Positions 19,877 through 30,153 of a stretch of DNA of 64,000 nucleotides are shown here, in pieces. The notes under the pieces were generated by a model. The model was not told the origin of the DNA, ran no database searches, and worked only from the letters and a program-made list of their open reading frames with translations. The position numbers and the translations under genes are program-made. The stretch is from MFD04580-c1 sp963702995 (GTDB lineage: Bacteria; Planctomycetota; Phycisphaerae; Tepidisphaerales; Tepidisphaeraceae), in the NCBI GenBank assembly GCA_963702995.1, contig OY969783.1, positions 6,262,001-6,326,000 of the forward strand. The letters are read 5' to 3'. Numbering within the stretch: position 1 is the first letter of the stretch; each line of letters starts with the position of its first letter.

Positions 19877-21938
19877 ATGAACCGACGCGCCTTCCGTGCC
19901 TCTCGCACCACCCGCCGGCCCAAGCCGGCCGTGCGCCTTGAGTCGGCGTGCGTGCCGCTGGGGAACCTCCTTCGAGAAGCGCCGGTGCGTCTGGTGTGCC
20001 TCCTCGGCCTCGCGATCGGTGTGGCCGGCGGATGCGGAAGCGTCGATCAGGTGCAGAAGCCGATCGGCCCGCGGTACGAGAAGATCGCCGACGACCCGTC
20101 TTTGCCCAAGTTCCTCAAGGGCTCGATCATGGATCGGACGGTCGTCTCCAACAACGCGCCGTACAACGTCTCGGCGTATGGGCTGGTCGGCCAGCTTCGC
20201 GGGACGGGCGACTGCACCGCGCCGAACACCGTTCGCGCCTTCATGATCAAGGAGCTCGCCCGGCACGGCTTTGGCGACGCGCTGATCCCCGGCTTCAAAC
20301 AGATCCTGCCCGAAGACGTCCTGCGCGACCCCAATTACGCCATCGTCCGGGTAGATGGATTCCTGCCGCCGGGCACGCGGAAAGGGGACTGGATCGACGT
20401 GCAGGTGTCGGCTCTCCCCGGCAACAACACCAAGAGCCTGGCTCACGGCGTCCTCTTCAAGACGGACCTGAAGCTGAACGGCGCCCAGACCGAAAACCCT
20501 TTCGGGGCGGTTAACGTCTATGCCGTCTGCAAAGGGCCGATCCTGGTGAACCCCGCCTATGCGTTGTATGACGACCAGATCCCCAGAGGGCCGGCGGCCG
20601 CCAGCCTGCGGCAGGGCGTGGTCATGTACAACTGCAAGGTGGAGGTGGATCGCCCGATCATCCTGCAACTGCGCGACCCGCAACGGTCCACCTCGCGGGC
20701 GATCGAAGCGCGGGTGCAGGAACGATTCCAGGGGAACGGCGCGGTGGCGGCCGCCCAGGACGAAGGCGTCGTCAACCTGTTTGTCCCCAAGTCCTACCAG
20801 GGGGACTGGGAGCACTATGTCGGCGTGGTGCAGCACCTGTTCATCAGTGCCTCGCCCGACTTCGCCGTCGCCAAGGCGAAAGAACTGGCCGACGAGGCCG
20901 TCAAGCCCGACGCCCCGCTGGAAGACATCAGCTATTGCTGGGAAGCGCTCGGCAAGCAGGCGTTGCCGTTCATCATGCCGCTGTTGACGCACCCGCAGGC
21001 GGATGTGTCGTTCGCGGCGACCCGGGCGGCCGCGTTCATCGGCGATGAGACGGGGGCGGCCGAGATCCGCCTTTCGTACATGGCGCGCGACCCACAAAAC
21101 CCCTTCCGGATGAACGCCATCCGAACGATGGCCGCGATGGAGCCCTCGGCGGCGCTGAACCGCGCCGTCCGCGACCTGCTCGACGCCAAAGAGGCGACCG
21201 TCCGGATCGAGGCGTATCAGATCCTGGCCAAGAACCACGACAGCGCGGTGGTCACAAGGATCATCGCTCCGGCGAACGACCCGCAAAAGCAGAAGTTCGC
21301 GATGGATATCGTCGAAGGGGAAGGGCCGCCGCTGATCTTCGCCACCCGCCGCGGCCCACCGCGCATCGCGGTGATCGGGCAGGTGCCCCAGGTGCGGCTC
21401 CCGACGTTCTTCAGCGCGGTTGACAACCGATTTACCCTGTCGGCGAACATTGGGGAGAAGTACCTGACCGTCTATTACCGCGACCCGTTCCACCCGGCCA
21501 ACCGGGGCGGGCCGGGCCAGCCGGACATGTCGGACGGGCAGGAGGCGCACATCTACGCGCTGGACAAGCCGGTCAAGGTCCTGAGCCAACCCGCCATCCC
21601 CGAACTGATCGCCCGCCTGGGCGGGGCGGGGGCAAAGGACGAAGACCATCTCAACTTCAGCTATGGCGAGGTGATCGCGATTCTTCAGACGATCACCAAC
21701 GGAGGGCAGGTCGGGGCGCGCCGAGGACGGGCGGCCGATCCCGGCTTCGTTCGTCCTGCAAGATCTCCCAAGACTTCACGGGATCATCGCCAGGGCTCCT
21801 GCGATCGCATCAACGGTGACGCCGGCGCCGGCCATGTCGGACGGCTCGGATATCTCGCCCCGCGATCCGGGCCGAATCGCCAACCCCCTCTCGGCCGACG
21901 CGCTGACCCCCGGCCTTTCCCCGGAGCAGCAACGCTAG
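19877..21938 (+). CDS. FlgI (flagellar P-ring)-like lipoprotein (one frameshift)
   Basis: About 686 residues after removing one inserted base near 21712. The N-terminus ends in the lipobox LAIGVAGGC, so the mature protein is predicted to be a lipoprotein. The body carries FlgI signatures: YGLVGQLRGTGD, then VRVDGFLPPGTRKGDWIDVQ and VSALPGNNTKSLAHGVL, as in the P-ring protein surrounding the flagellar rod. Unlike flagellar FlgI (about 370 residues) it contains an inserted helical HEAT-like region (FAATRAAAFIGDETGAAEIR and following). The reading frame after the frameshift recovers GRPIPASFVLQDLPRLHG before the stop at 21938. ATG at 19877 has CGGAGG upstream. No other flagellar gene is near; this orphan form is common in planctomycetes and its function is unknown. 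Confidence 0.8.
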
Positions 21939-22189
21939 GGCGGGTGCGGCGCGACCGGGTATGGACGATGGATCGGCTGACCGGCTTGTGCCCTCGGCCA
22001 CGTTCCCTACCAGGGGTAGCGTAGATAAAGGGGCCAGTAGGGTTGCATAAAGCCACCGTTGGGTGGAGACTGACAGGCGTAGAGGCGCACCCCATCGCAC
22101 TTTTCGATCGCCACAGGGCCGGCGGAAAACGCCGGCCTGCGGACGATCGATGGGACGATGCCAAACCGGTCATGGAGGACCGTAGCCGC

Positions 22190-25100
22190 ATGCGTTTGAA
22201 AAAACTGATCCTCAACGGGTTCAAGAGCTTTGCCGATAAGACCGAGTTCGTGTTCGACTCGGCGATCACCGGCATCGTCGGCCCGAACGGCTGCGGCAAG
22301 AGCAACGTCGTGGACGGCTTCAAGTGGGTGCTGGGGGAGCAGTCGGCGAAGAGCCTTCGCGGCGAGGCGATGCTCGACGTGATCTTCAACGGCTCCGGCG
22401 GACGCAAGCCGGCCGGCATGGCCGAGGTCGTGCTGGTCTTCGACAACCCGCGACGACTCGACACCGCCGCCCGGACGCTCAACATCGACGTCAACGAAGT
22501 CGCCGTCGGCCGCCGGCTCTACCGGGACGGCACCAGCGAATACCACCTCAATAACCGCGCCTCCCGCCTCAAAGACATCCGCGAGCTGTTCCTCGATACC
22601 GGCGTCGGGGTGGACGCCTACAGCGTCATCGAGCAGGGCCGGGTGGCGGCGCTGCTGGAGGCAAACCCTGAAGAGCGCCGCCTCATTTTCGAAGAGGCGG
22701 CCGGCATCTCCAAGTTCAAGGCCCGCAAAAAAGAGGCGCAGCGCAAGCTCGAGAAAGTCGATCAGAACCTGCTCCGCGTGCGCGACATCGTCGATGAAGT
22801 CGAGAAGCGGCTGCGAAGCGTCAAGATCCAGGCTGGCCGCGCCCGCACCTATCAGGAATACTCGGTCCGCCTGAACGAGCTTCGGCTCTCCCACGCGATG
22901 CAGGAGTATCACGTCCTGCACGCCCAGCTCACCGAGCTGACGGCGAAGACTGAAGACGCCCGCTTCCGCCTCGACGATGCCGCCGGCGACCTCGCCCGCG
23001 AACAGAACGAGCTTGCCGGGAAGCGCGAGCAGTTCGAGGAGCTCTCCCGGCAGAAGCAGCAGATCGAGTACGACCTCGTCCAGTCGCGCGCCGGGCTCCA
23101 GTCGGCGAAGCAGCGGCAGGAGCACGCGACGCAGCAGCTTCGGCAAATTGGCGAGCAGGTCGAGCAATACACCATCGACCGCGAAAACGCCGCGGACAAG
23201 CTGGCCGAAGTGGACGAATCGCTGGAAGGCGAGTCGGCCCGGCTCGCGCAGCTCACTGCCGAACTGGAAGAGAGCCGCCGCCAGATCGAGGAACTTCAGG
23301 AGGCCTTCCGGGAAGGGCAACTGAAGGCGAATGAGATCAACCAGCAGGTCGAGAAAGACAAGGCCGCCATCCTCGACCTGATGCGAAAGCTTTCAGGAGT
23401 GAACAGCCGCCTGAATGCGATCGAAATCGAGCGGCGCAACATCGCGCGCAGGAAGCCCGTCTTTCCGAGCGCCGGGCGGTGGTGCTGGCCGAGCTGGAGG
23501 CGCTCCAGGCGAAGCGGGCCCAGGCCCAGGCGCAGCTTGATACGGTGACCGCCCATATCGCCGATCAGCAGGCGCAGCTCGAAGCGCGTCGCCAGGAGGC
23601 AGCCCAACTCGGGCAGCGGATGTCCCGCGTGAACGAGCAGCTCGGCGCGGCCCGGGAGCACCGAAGCGGGCTCCTGTCGCGGCAGAAGCTGCTGAAGGAC
23701 CTGGAGGCCAAGCGGGAGGGCGTCAGCGAAGGGGTGAAATCGGTCCTCCGGCAGCGGGATCAGAAATTCAAGTTCGTCCGCGGGCTGGTGGTTGACTTGC
23801 TGCGGGTGGACGTCGAGCACGCCCACGCGATCGAAGCCGCCCTCGACGGGCGCGATCAGTGGCTCGTCACCGACGACTCGGCCGCCGCCGTCGCCGCGCG
23901 CGAGGCGATGGAGGACCTGGAAGGGCGCGTGAACTTTGTCTGCTCCGACCGGCTGGCCGATCGGGGCACGCCGGACGACCCGTACGACTGGAACCGCCAC
24001 GAGGAGCGGCTGCGCCTGGCGGCCGATCTGGTCCGGGTCGAGCCGGGCGATCGGCCGGTCGCCCAGCAACTGCTCGGCCGCACGGCGGTGGTGGACGACC
24101 TGGGCGGGGCGACGACGCTCCACGCACTAGGCCCAACCGGGTGGCGGTTCGTCACCCTCGCCGGCGAACTGATCGAGGCCGACGGCACGCTCCGCGCGGG
24201 CCCGTTGACGGCCGCCATGGGGTTGATCTCGCGGCGGTCAGAGCTCGATGCCCTGACGACCCAGCTTGGGGAAGTGGACGGCCGCATCGACTTGCTGACC
24301 CGTCAGATGACCGAAGGAAGCGCCGAGGCGAAATCGCTGGAAGAGCGGCAGAACGTGCTGCGGAATGAGGTCTATCGATCCAATTCGGCAAAGGTCGAGC
24401 TGACCAGCCGCATTTCGCAGAACGACGACCAGCAGAAGGCCCGCCTGCGTGAACATCCGGTGCTGGATCGCGAGCTTGAGCAGCTTGCCGGCCAGGCCGA
24501 GCGCCTGGTCGCCGAAGAGGCCTCGCAGAACGAGAAGCGGGCCGAGTTCGACGCCGAACTGGCGGAACGCCAGAAGCGGGTGGACGCGCTTTCGTCCGAG
24601 CAGAAGCACCTCGCCGAGGAGCTGCGTCAATCGAACGAGCGGTTGACGGCGGGGCGGGTCGAGGTGGGCCAGATGCAGGAAAAGCAGCTCGCATGCCGCC
24701 AGCACGTCCAGCGGCAGACGGCGGCCAAGGCCGAGCTGTCCCAGCAGGTGGAGCGCCTCGCCCGTGCCGCGGAAGCGGCGGCCGCCCGCTGCGGATCGAT
24801 CGAATCCGAGCAGGAGGCCGCCCGGGCGGCCGAGGCGGCGCTCACCTCTAAACTGGCGGACTTGGCCGAGCGCGTCAAGGCGGTCGCCGCCGGCGTCGCC
24901 GAATCGGGCGAATCGGTCAAGGTTCTGGGCTCGCGCGTGGAACAACTTCGCGCTGTTCACCAGGAGATCGAGCAGGCGCTTCACGGGCTGGACAAGCGGA
25001 ACGGGGAGACAAAAGTGCGGCTGGAGACGCTCATCCAGCGCACGACCGACGAGCTGCAGCTCGACCTCCCCGCGAAGTACCAGTCCCTCGCGGCCGCCGC

Positions 25101-25917
25101 CGAAGACGGCACCCCCGGCGCCGGGTACATCCCCTCCGATATCGACTGGGAGGCGGTCGGCGCCGAGATCAAACAACTCCGTGAGAAGATCCAGCGGCTG
25201 GGCAACGTCAATCTCGACGCCATCGGCGAGCAGGAAGAGCTGGAGACGCGCGAGCAGTTCCTCTCCACGCAGGTGAACGACCTGACCGAGTCCAAGCGGC
25301 AACTGGAAGAGTTGATTGAAACGATCAACACCGAGAGCGGCCTGCGTTTCGAGCAGACGTTCAACGCCGTTCGCGAGCATTTCCAGGTGATGTTCCGCAA
25401 GCTCTTTGGCGGCGGGAAGGCCGACATCTTTCTCGAGACCGAGGTCGAAGAGAAACGCCCTGTGGCCAAAACGCTCGGCGGCGAAGGGGACGCCCTCGAC
25501 GCCCCGGCCGGCCCCACGGTGCGGAAAGTGGACATCCTCGACGCGGGCATCGAAATCATCGCCCACCCGCCGGGCAAGAAGCCGGTGAGCATCAGCCAGC
25601 TTTCCGGCGGCGAAAAGACGATGACTTGCGTCGCGCTGCTGATGAGCATCTTCAAGAGCAAGCCGAGCCCCTTCTGCATCCTCGACGAAGTTGACGCCGC
25701 GCTGGACGAAGCGAACAACCAGCGCTTCAACCTGATCGTCCAGGAGTTCCTGGAGCAGAGCCAGTTCATCGTGATCACGCACAGCAAGCGGACGATGCAA
25801 ATCGCCGACGTGCTCTATGGCGTGACGATGCAGGAACAGGGCGTCAGCAAGCGGGTGGCGGTGAAGTTCGACCAGGTCGGCCACGACGGCCGCATCAGCG
25901 AAACCGCGGCAGCGTGA
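22190..25917 (+). CDS. smc: Chromosome segregation protein SMC (one frameshift)
   Basis: About 1242 residues once a single-base deletion near 23458 is repaired. N-terminal Walker A GPNGCGKSNVVDGFKWVLGE, long heptad coiled coil with Gln/Glu/Arg runs, a central hinge (VRGLVVDLLRVDVEHAHAIE, LEGRVNFVCSDRLAD), a second coiled coil and the C-terminal head with the ABC signature QLSGGEKTMTCVALL and Walker B FCILDEVDAALDE. This is the core ATPase of the condensin complex (with ScpA/ScpB, not found here). ATG at 22190 begins the conserved MRLKKLILNGFKSF; upstream GGAGG is ten bases away. Because smc is normally indispensable, the frameshift is most likely a consensus error. Confidence 0.95.
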
Positions 25918-25925
25918 CTCCCGAC

Positions 25926-26039
25926 GAGCCGCGACCGTAAGAGGCTGTCGGAAAACTGGTAACATCGACCTAACGACCGCCGTTTTCGAGCGAAAAACGA
26001 GGCATTGTTCGACGATTTTGGGATTTTTCGACAGTCTGG
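25926..26039 (+). repeat. Palindromic element family 3, copy B
   Basis: Nine bases after the smc stop codon. The left arm AGGCTGTCGGAAAACTGGT (25942) and the right arm GGATTTTTCGACAGTCT (to 26037) are imperfect inverted repeats. Inverted with respect to copy A (14261-14356), to which the reverse complement aligns over its full length plus an outer CGAGCCGCGACCGTAA block. Confidence 0.8.
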
Positions 26040-26265
26040 TTAGGAAGCGGGCCGTCGCCGTGCTCGGCGACTGATCTGTTTGATGGGAGGTTGACGCCGG
26101 CCTTCGGTCTGCCCCCGCAGCCTTACCGTAGTCTCCGAACAAGCGTCGTCCGAACGGACTGCATCGAAGGAGCCGCGTCGGTTTGGAGCGACCCGGCGGC
26201 AGGCGGGCGTCAGCCGTCCGCTGATAAGCTCAGTCGCCGAGTACGGCGACCGCCCGCTTCCTGAC
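26039..26265. repeat. Long imperfect palindrome (32-bp arms, ~225 bp)
   Basis: GGAAGCGGGCCGTCGCCG at 26043 starts a 32-bp arm (26043-26074) that pairs with 26230-26261 with only two mismatches. A second inner pair (GTTGACGCCGGCC near 26090 with GGCGGGCGTCAGCC near 26205) extends the foldback, so RNA from either strand would fold into a long branched hairpin. It directly follows repeat copy B and precedes two more hairpins. No ORF with coding character inside. Confidence 0.7.
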
Positions 26266-26330
26266 GGGCGCGGCTCGTTGGGAGCGCTGGTGTCCAACAC
26301 TACCAAAAACTGCGGATTGACCGCGTAGGG

Positions 26331-26391
26331 TCCGCACGGGAGGCGTCGAACAGCGCGGCGCACTCGGTCCCGTCAGAGCCTCCCGTGCGGA
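26331..26391. repeat. CCGCACGGGAG hairpin 1
   Basis: Perfect 14-bp arms TCCGCACGGGAGGC (26331-26344) and GCCTCCCGTGCGGA (26378-26391). Shares the CCGCACGGGAG core with the neighbouring hairpin at 26425 and relates to the 30050-30153 palindrome. Lies between convergent smc and DinB genes. Confidence 0.7.
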
Positions 26392-26424
26392 ACTTTCGGC
26401 TCGGACGGCGCGCGACGCCTGGAT

Positions 26425-26488
26425 GGTCCGCACGGGAGCCGGGACGTATAGGCGATCATCACCCCAACCGACGGCTCCCGTACGGACC
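26425..26488. repeat. CCGCACGGGAG hairpin 2
   Basis: 17-bp arms GGTCCGCACGGGAGCCG (26425-26441) and CGGCTCCCGTACGGACC (26472-26488) with one mismatch. Ends 31 bp before the DinB stop codon, so it can also serve as that gene's 3' hairpin. Confidence 0.7.
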
Positions 26489-26519
26489 CGACCCCCGAAG
26501 TTTCCCGTGGAACCAGCCA

Positions 26520-27044
26520 CTATTCGAACACCCACGTCGGGTCGTCCGCGGTGTTGAAGTAGACCGTCGGCACCGGCACGTTCAACAGCCGCAGGTAGAG
26601 GCAGAGCTGGGCGCGGTGGTGGATCAGGTGATTCAGGCACCAGACGCGGTAGACCATCCCCCGCGGCCGCGTGACGATCACCGTCTCGCCGTTTCGCATC
26701 GTCCACGGCTCCATCCATCGCGACATGTCGAAGTTTTCGATCGCCAGACGCGCCTTGGCGACGGCGGCATCGTATCGGTCGAGCAATTCGGCCCGGCTGC
26801 CCAGCGTCGAGGGCGGGCTCGGGGCCGATGCCGCGTCCAGCTCGTCCGCCGCGATCGTCCCCACGATCCAATCCGGCAACGACGCCACATGGAGCGCGAG
26901 CCGGCCCAGGCTCATCGATTTCTCGTGGGGCTTCCACTCGTAGTGCGCTTCGGGGAGCCGTTCCAGGACCCGCCGGGTCGTCGCCAGCTCTCGCTCCAGG
27001 TCGCCGAAGGCGACTTCCTGCGACATTGACAATTGCGAGCCCAT
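26520..27044 (-). CDS. DinB/YfiT-like metal-binding protein
   Basis: 174 residues. A four-helix DinB fold with the three metal-binding His positions: LALHVASLPDW, and HLIHHRAQLCLYLRLLN near the C-terminus. The YEWKPHEKSMSLGRLALHVA block is typical of the DinB family. Members are putative thiol- or substrate-dependent transferases and stress proteins; the exact reaction is unknown. Start at 27044 is preferred because AAAGGACCAACG precedes it, over an ATG 18 bases upstream. Next gene downstream on the strand is none (convergent with smc); upstream is a metallophosphoesterase on the same strand, 31 bp apart, so they probably share a transcript. Confidence 0.88.
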   Translation of the reverse strand: MGSQLSMSQEVAFGDLERELATTRRVLERLPEAHYEWKPHEKSMSLGRLALHVASLPDWIVGTIAADELDAASAPSPPSTLGSRAELLDRYDAAVAKARLAIENFDMSRWMEPWTMRNGETVIVTRPRGMVYRVWCLNHLIHHRAQLCLYLRLLNVPVPTVYFNTADDPTWVFE

Positions 27045-27075
27045 CGTTGGTCCTTTCGTCACCAGCCTCTTTCGA

Positions 27076-27966
27076 TCATCCGGCGTCGGGGCGACGCGCG
27101 TCGGACCCCGTCAGCACGATCTCCACGACCTCCGGCGGGCAGTTGACTCGGATCGGCAGAGTCGTCGCCCCCAGGCCGCGCCCCACAACCAGCCAAGTGC
27201 GGCCGATCCGGTGAGCCCCGGAACAAAACCGCGCCGGCAGCGAATCGTGGCGAAGGATCGGACGCCCGCCGGGGAGGCAGACCTGGCCGCCGTGAGTGTG
27301 GCCCGCGAGGAACAGGTCGGCCTCCAGGCTTGACGCGCGGCGCAGGTGATCGGGGTAGTGCGAGAGGACGATCCGGACCGAGTTCGGCGCATTCTTCCCA
27401 TCGCGGCCGGGGATCGTCCGCAGAAAGCCTTCCGTCAGGTCCTCGCGCAGCGCTCCCGGCATCCCCACGATCTCAATCTCGGCGCCTCGTTCCAGAATGA
27501 CGACCCGGTCGCCGTCTAGAAGGTTGACGCGCGTCCCCGTCAATTCAGGCCCGAGCGTTTCGGTATCGTGATTCCCCAGAATCCCATAGCAGCCGAGGCG
27601 GGCACAAAACCCGTCGAGCAGGCGATAGAGCGTCGGCAGGGCGTTGGAGTGGTCGTGCTTATGGTCAACAAAGTCGCCGGTGACCAGCAGCAGGTCCGGC
27701 GTGTTCTCGCCGATCCGGGAGAGCAGATCGTCGTAAGCCTTCCGCCAGCGGGGGCGCACGTGAAGGTCGGTCAGGTGCAGGATTCGCAGCCCTTCCAGCC
27801 CGCGCGGCAAGCCGGGGATGGGGATCCGGACGTGGTTCCATTCGAAGAGCGTCGGGGGGAACAACTGCAACCACGCGCCGCGGACGGGGCGATGGATCGG
27901 CAGAGCGATCGCCTGCCGCAGCAGAGACGGGTCCAGGGTGTCGATCGCGAGCGGCCGCTCCTTCAT
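27076..27966 (-). CDS. Metallophosphoesterase (YaeI/LpxG-like)
   Basis: 296 residues. The calcineurin-like dimetal core is complete: LHLTDLHVRPRW (DxH), VTGDFVDHKH (GDxxD/H), YGILGNHDTET (GNHD) and LAGHTHGGQVCLPG (GHTHGGQ). The N-terminus has no transmembrane segment but a hydrophobic pre-domain WLQLFPPTLFEW resembling the YaeI/YkuE group that hydrolyses phosphodiesters such as UDP-2,3-diacylglucosamine at the membrane. ATG at 27966 begins MKERPLAIDT; 17 codons further upstream are open but unconserved. Just downstream of DUF1080 (28048-28734) and just upstream of dinB-like, all on the minus strand. Confidence 0.88.
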   Translation of the reverse strand: MKERPLAIDTLDPSLLRQAIALPIHRPVRGAWLQLFPPTLFEWNHVRIPIPGLPRGLEGLRILHLTDLHVRPRWRKAYDDLLSRIGENTPDLLLVTGDFVDHKHDHSNALPTLYRLLDGFCARLGCYGILGNHDTETLGPELTGTRVNLLDGDRVVILERGAEIEIVGMPGALREDLTEGFLRTIPGRDGKNAPNSVRIVLSHYPDHLRRASSLEADLFLAGHTHGGQVCLPGGRPILRHDSLPARFCSGAHRIGRTWLVVGRGLGATTLPIRVNCPPEVVEIVLTGSDARRPDAG

Positions 27967-28047
27967 CGCGGGCAGAGAATAACGGCGAGCGCCCGACAGC
28001 CCAACGGCTTCATACAACCCTTTGCCAAATCGCGCCGCGGCCGCCTG

Positions 28048-28734
28048 TTATTTCCCAAGGGCCTCGCCCGGCGCGAGGGTTCGGAGCCGCACCTGCTTGA
28101 TCGCGGCGGTCGTGCGCCAGGTTGCGATCCCCAGCGGCTTGGATAAGTCGATGTCGTCCCGGACCGTAAGCCGCTTCCCGGCGATCGACAGATCGACCAC
28201 CCGCTCGTTGTCGATCCACGCTTGGATCTTCTTCCCGCCGACCCGAACCCGGATGTCGTACCAGCGGTCGGACTCGAAGCGGCGGTTGACGGTCGTGTCA
28301 TTGTGAGCCGCGTCTTCGCCATCAACGCTGGAGATGCCGACCACGCTCCCGCCCCAGCCGCCGACGATCAGCGACGCATGCGACTCGCCCACAGGGAAAG
28401 TCAGGCCGCAGAAGAAATCGCCCCCGTCGATCCGCTTCGCCCTCACCGCGATCTCATAGTCGTCCTTCGGCAGCGGCGGCCCCTTGTAGGTGACGCCGGT
28501 CAGCCCCTCGCCGACCGGGAGGTTGAGCAGGCCTTCTTCGACCGCCGGGTCGCCGCGGCCGCCGTAGTCGGCGACCTTCCATCCGGCGAGGGTCTTCCCG
28601 TCGAACAGGTCTTTCCAGCCGATTTCGGCCGGGGCGGTCGAGGGGCCGGAGGTCGGGGCGGCCGCTCCGATCAGCGTACCGAACCCCAGAAGGCCGATAA
28701 GGACGATGGAGCGAAGGATCGGCGTCGCGCGCAT
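28048..28734 (-). CDS. Secreted single-domain DUF1080 protein
   Basis: 228 residues: signal peptide (IVLIGLLGFGTLIGAAA), then a single DUF1080 concanavalin-like domain starting DLFDGKTLAGWKVADYGG and containing DDYEIAVRAKRIDGGDFFCG and WYDIRVRVGGKKIQAWID. Smaller than the two-domain protein at 15541-16929. Probably acts on sugars outside the cytoplasm; one domain of this type can bind without catalysis. Divergent from the glycosyltransferase gene at 28854 (119 bp between). Confidence 0.85.
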   Translation of the reverse strand: MRATPILRSIVLIGLLGFGTLIGAAAPTSGPSTAPAEIGWKDLFDGKTLAGWKVADYGGRGDPAVEEGLLNLPVGEGLTGVTYKGPPLPKDDYEIAVRAKRIDGGDFFCGLTFPVGESHASLIVGGWGGSVVGISSVDGEDAAHNDTTVNRRFESDRWYDIRVRVGGKKIQAWIDNERVVDLSIAGKRLTVRDDIDLSKPLGIATWRTTAAIKQVRLRTLAPGEALGK

Positions 28735-28853
28735 GCTCTGACTCCCGTAAAGACGGCGATCGAAGGGCGATTCGGGTGTCTTTCCTTCCCGGCCGCCAGG
28801 TCCCAGAATACCGCCGCCCGCAAGGAGCGGAAAGCCGAGCAGGCTGTGACCCC

Positions 28854-30034
28854 ATGAACGAGCCCACCCTCGACGTCTCGATCATCGTCCCCGCCCTGAA
28901 CGAGGCGGCCAATCTGCCCATGCTGATCGAGCGAATCGACGCGGCGCTTGCCGGCGTCGCATACGAGGTGATCGTCGTAGACGACAACAGCCGCGACGGA
29001 ACGCCCGGCGTCTGCGAAACCCTCTCCAGGCAGTACCCGCTGACGCTGCTCACGCGCATCGCCCCGCGCGGCGGGTTGAGCGGCGCGGTGCTGGAGGGGC
29101 TGGCCAGGGCGCGGGGAGCGTACCTCGTCGTCATGGACGCCGACCTGCAACACCCGCCGGATCGCATTCCGGCGCTCCTGAAGCCCCTTCAAGACCGGGC
29201 GGCCGACTTCGTGCTCGGGTCGCGCTATGTGGCCGGTGGGACGACCTCGGAAAAGTGGGGGCCGTTCCGGCAGTTGAACTCGCGCGTGGCGACGCTGCTG
29301 GCGCGGCCGTTCGCCGGCGCGACGCGCGACCCGATGTCCGGCTTTTTCGCGATGTCGCGCGGGGCCTACGCGACCGGCCGCCATCTGACGCCGCTGGGGT
29401 ACAAGATCGCGCTGGAGCTGATGTGCAAGTGCCGGGTCGCCGAAGCCGCCGGCGGCCGCGGCGTGAGGGAGATCCCCATCCACTTCGACAGCCGCGCCCA
29501 CGGCGAGTCAAAACTGACGCTCGCGCAGCAGTTCAAGTACCTGGAGCACCTCAGCCGCCTGTACGATTTTCACTTCCCGCGCGTGTCGCCGATGCTGAAA
29601 TTCCTTATCGTGACAGGGCTGGGATGGCTGGTGGCGCTGTCGGCTTTCCTGGCCCTGGTGCTGCTGCTGCCGCAGGCGTGGGCCCCGCGGCGCGGTTCTG
29701 GCTGCCGACCCTCTGTTACCCGATTGCGATCGCCACCACGGCCGTCTTCCACGCGCGATACGTGCGGACACAACGGGAGTTCCTGGTCACGCGATATCCG
29801 TGGCGGTCGTTCCTGATTGTTTCGCTGGCGGAATGGCTGACATGCGTCGCGGCGGCCGCGTGGATCGCCGAGCGGGTGATCTCGGCGACCGTCGCTGAAG
29901 TCTTCCTGCTCACCTTCGGCGCGGCGACGGTGACGCGCTACATCCTGCGGAAAGAGTTTTTGATGGATATTCGAGGGCTGCGGCGGACGGATGACGACGG
30001 CATGCCGTCGCCGGAGATGAGGCGAGACGACTAA
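28854..30034 (+). CDS. Dolichyl-phosphate-mannose synthase-like glycosyltransferase fused to GtrA (one frameshift)
   Basis: About 393 residues after repair of a deletion near 29682. Residues 1-240 are a GT2 enzyme: VSIIVPALNEAANLPMLIER, VIVVDDNSRDGTPG, the DxD-like VVMDADLQHPPDRIP and SGFFAMSRGAY acceptor region. Residues about 250-370 are a GtrA-type four-helix membrane domain (FLIVTGLGWLVALSAFLALVL before the break, then WLPTLCYPIAIATTAVFH). Such fusions transfer mannose or glucose from a nucleotide sugar to a polyprenyl phosphate at the inner membrane. Gene ends 16 bases before a long hairpin and is convergent with the inositol-phosphate synthase. Confidence 0.87.
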
Positions 30035-30049
30035 AGAATAAAGACTGCC

Positions 30050-30153
30050 GTAGGGACCGCACCTCGGTCCGCACGTCTGCCGCCCTCCGAGCAGGGAGCA
30101 TCGCCCTCGATCCGCCTGCGCCCCCCCCGTGCGGACCGCGGTGCGGCCCCTAC
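30050..30153. repeat. Palindrome in the convergent gap (26-bp arms)
   Basis: GTAGGGACCGCACCTCGGTC at 30050 begins a 26-bp arm pairing with 30128-30153 (three mismatches). It fills the whole gap between the convergent glycosyltransferase and inositol-phosphate synthase genes, even covering the last bases of the latter, so it could act as a two-way terminator. Contains the GGTCCGCACG core shared with the hairpins at 26331 and 26425. Confidence 0.65.

Noticed and set aside
19784..21649. 621-codon open frame on the minus strand across the FlgI-like gene
   Set aside because: Antisense shadow without motifs; the plus strand has unmistakable FlgI signatures and a lipobox.
22007..23320. 437-codon open frame on the minus strand over the SMC N-terminus
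   Set aside because: No signal, motif or ribosome site; pure shadow of the coiled-coil region.
24238..26142. 634-codon open frame on the minus strand across smc
   Set aside because: Lies antisense to clear SMC domains; its composition is that of a GC-rich shadow frame. Its first part runs through repeat copy B, which is how the translated repeat was noticed.
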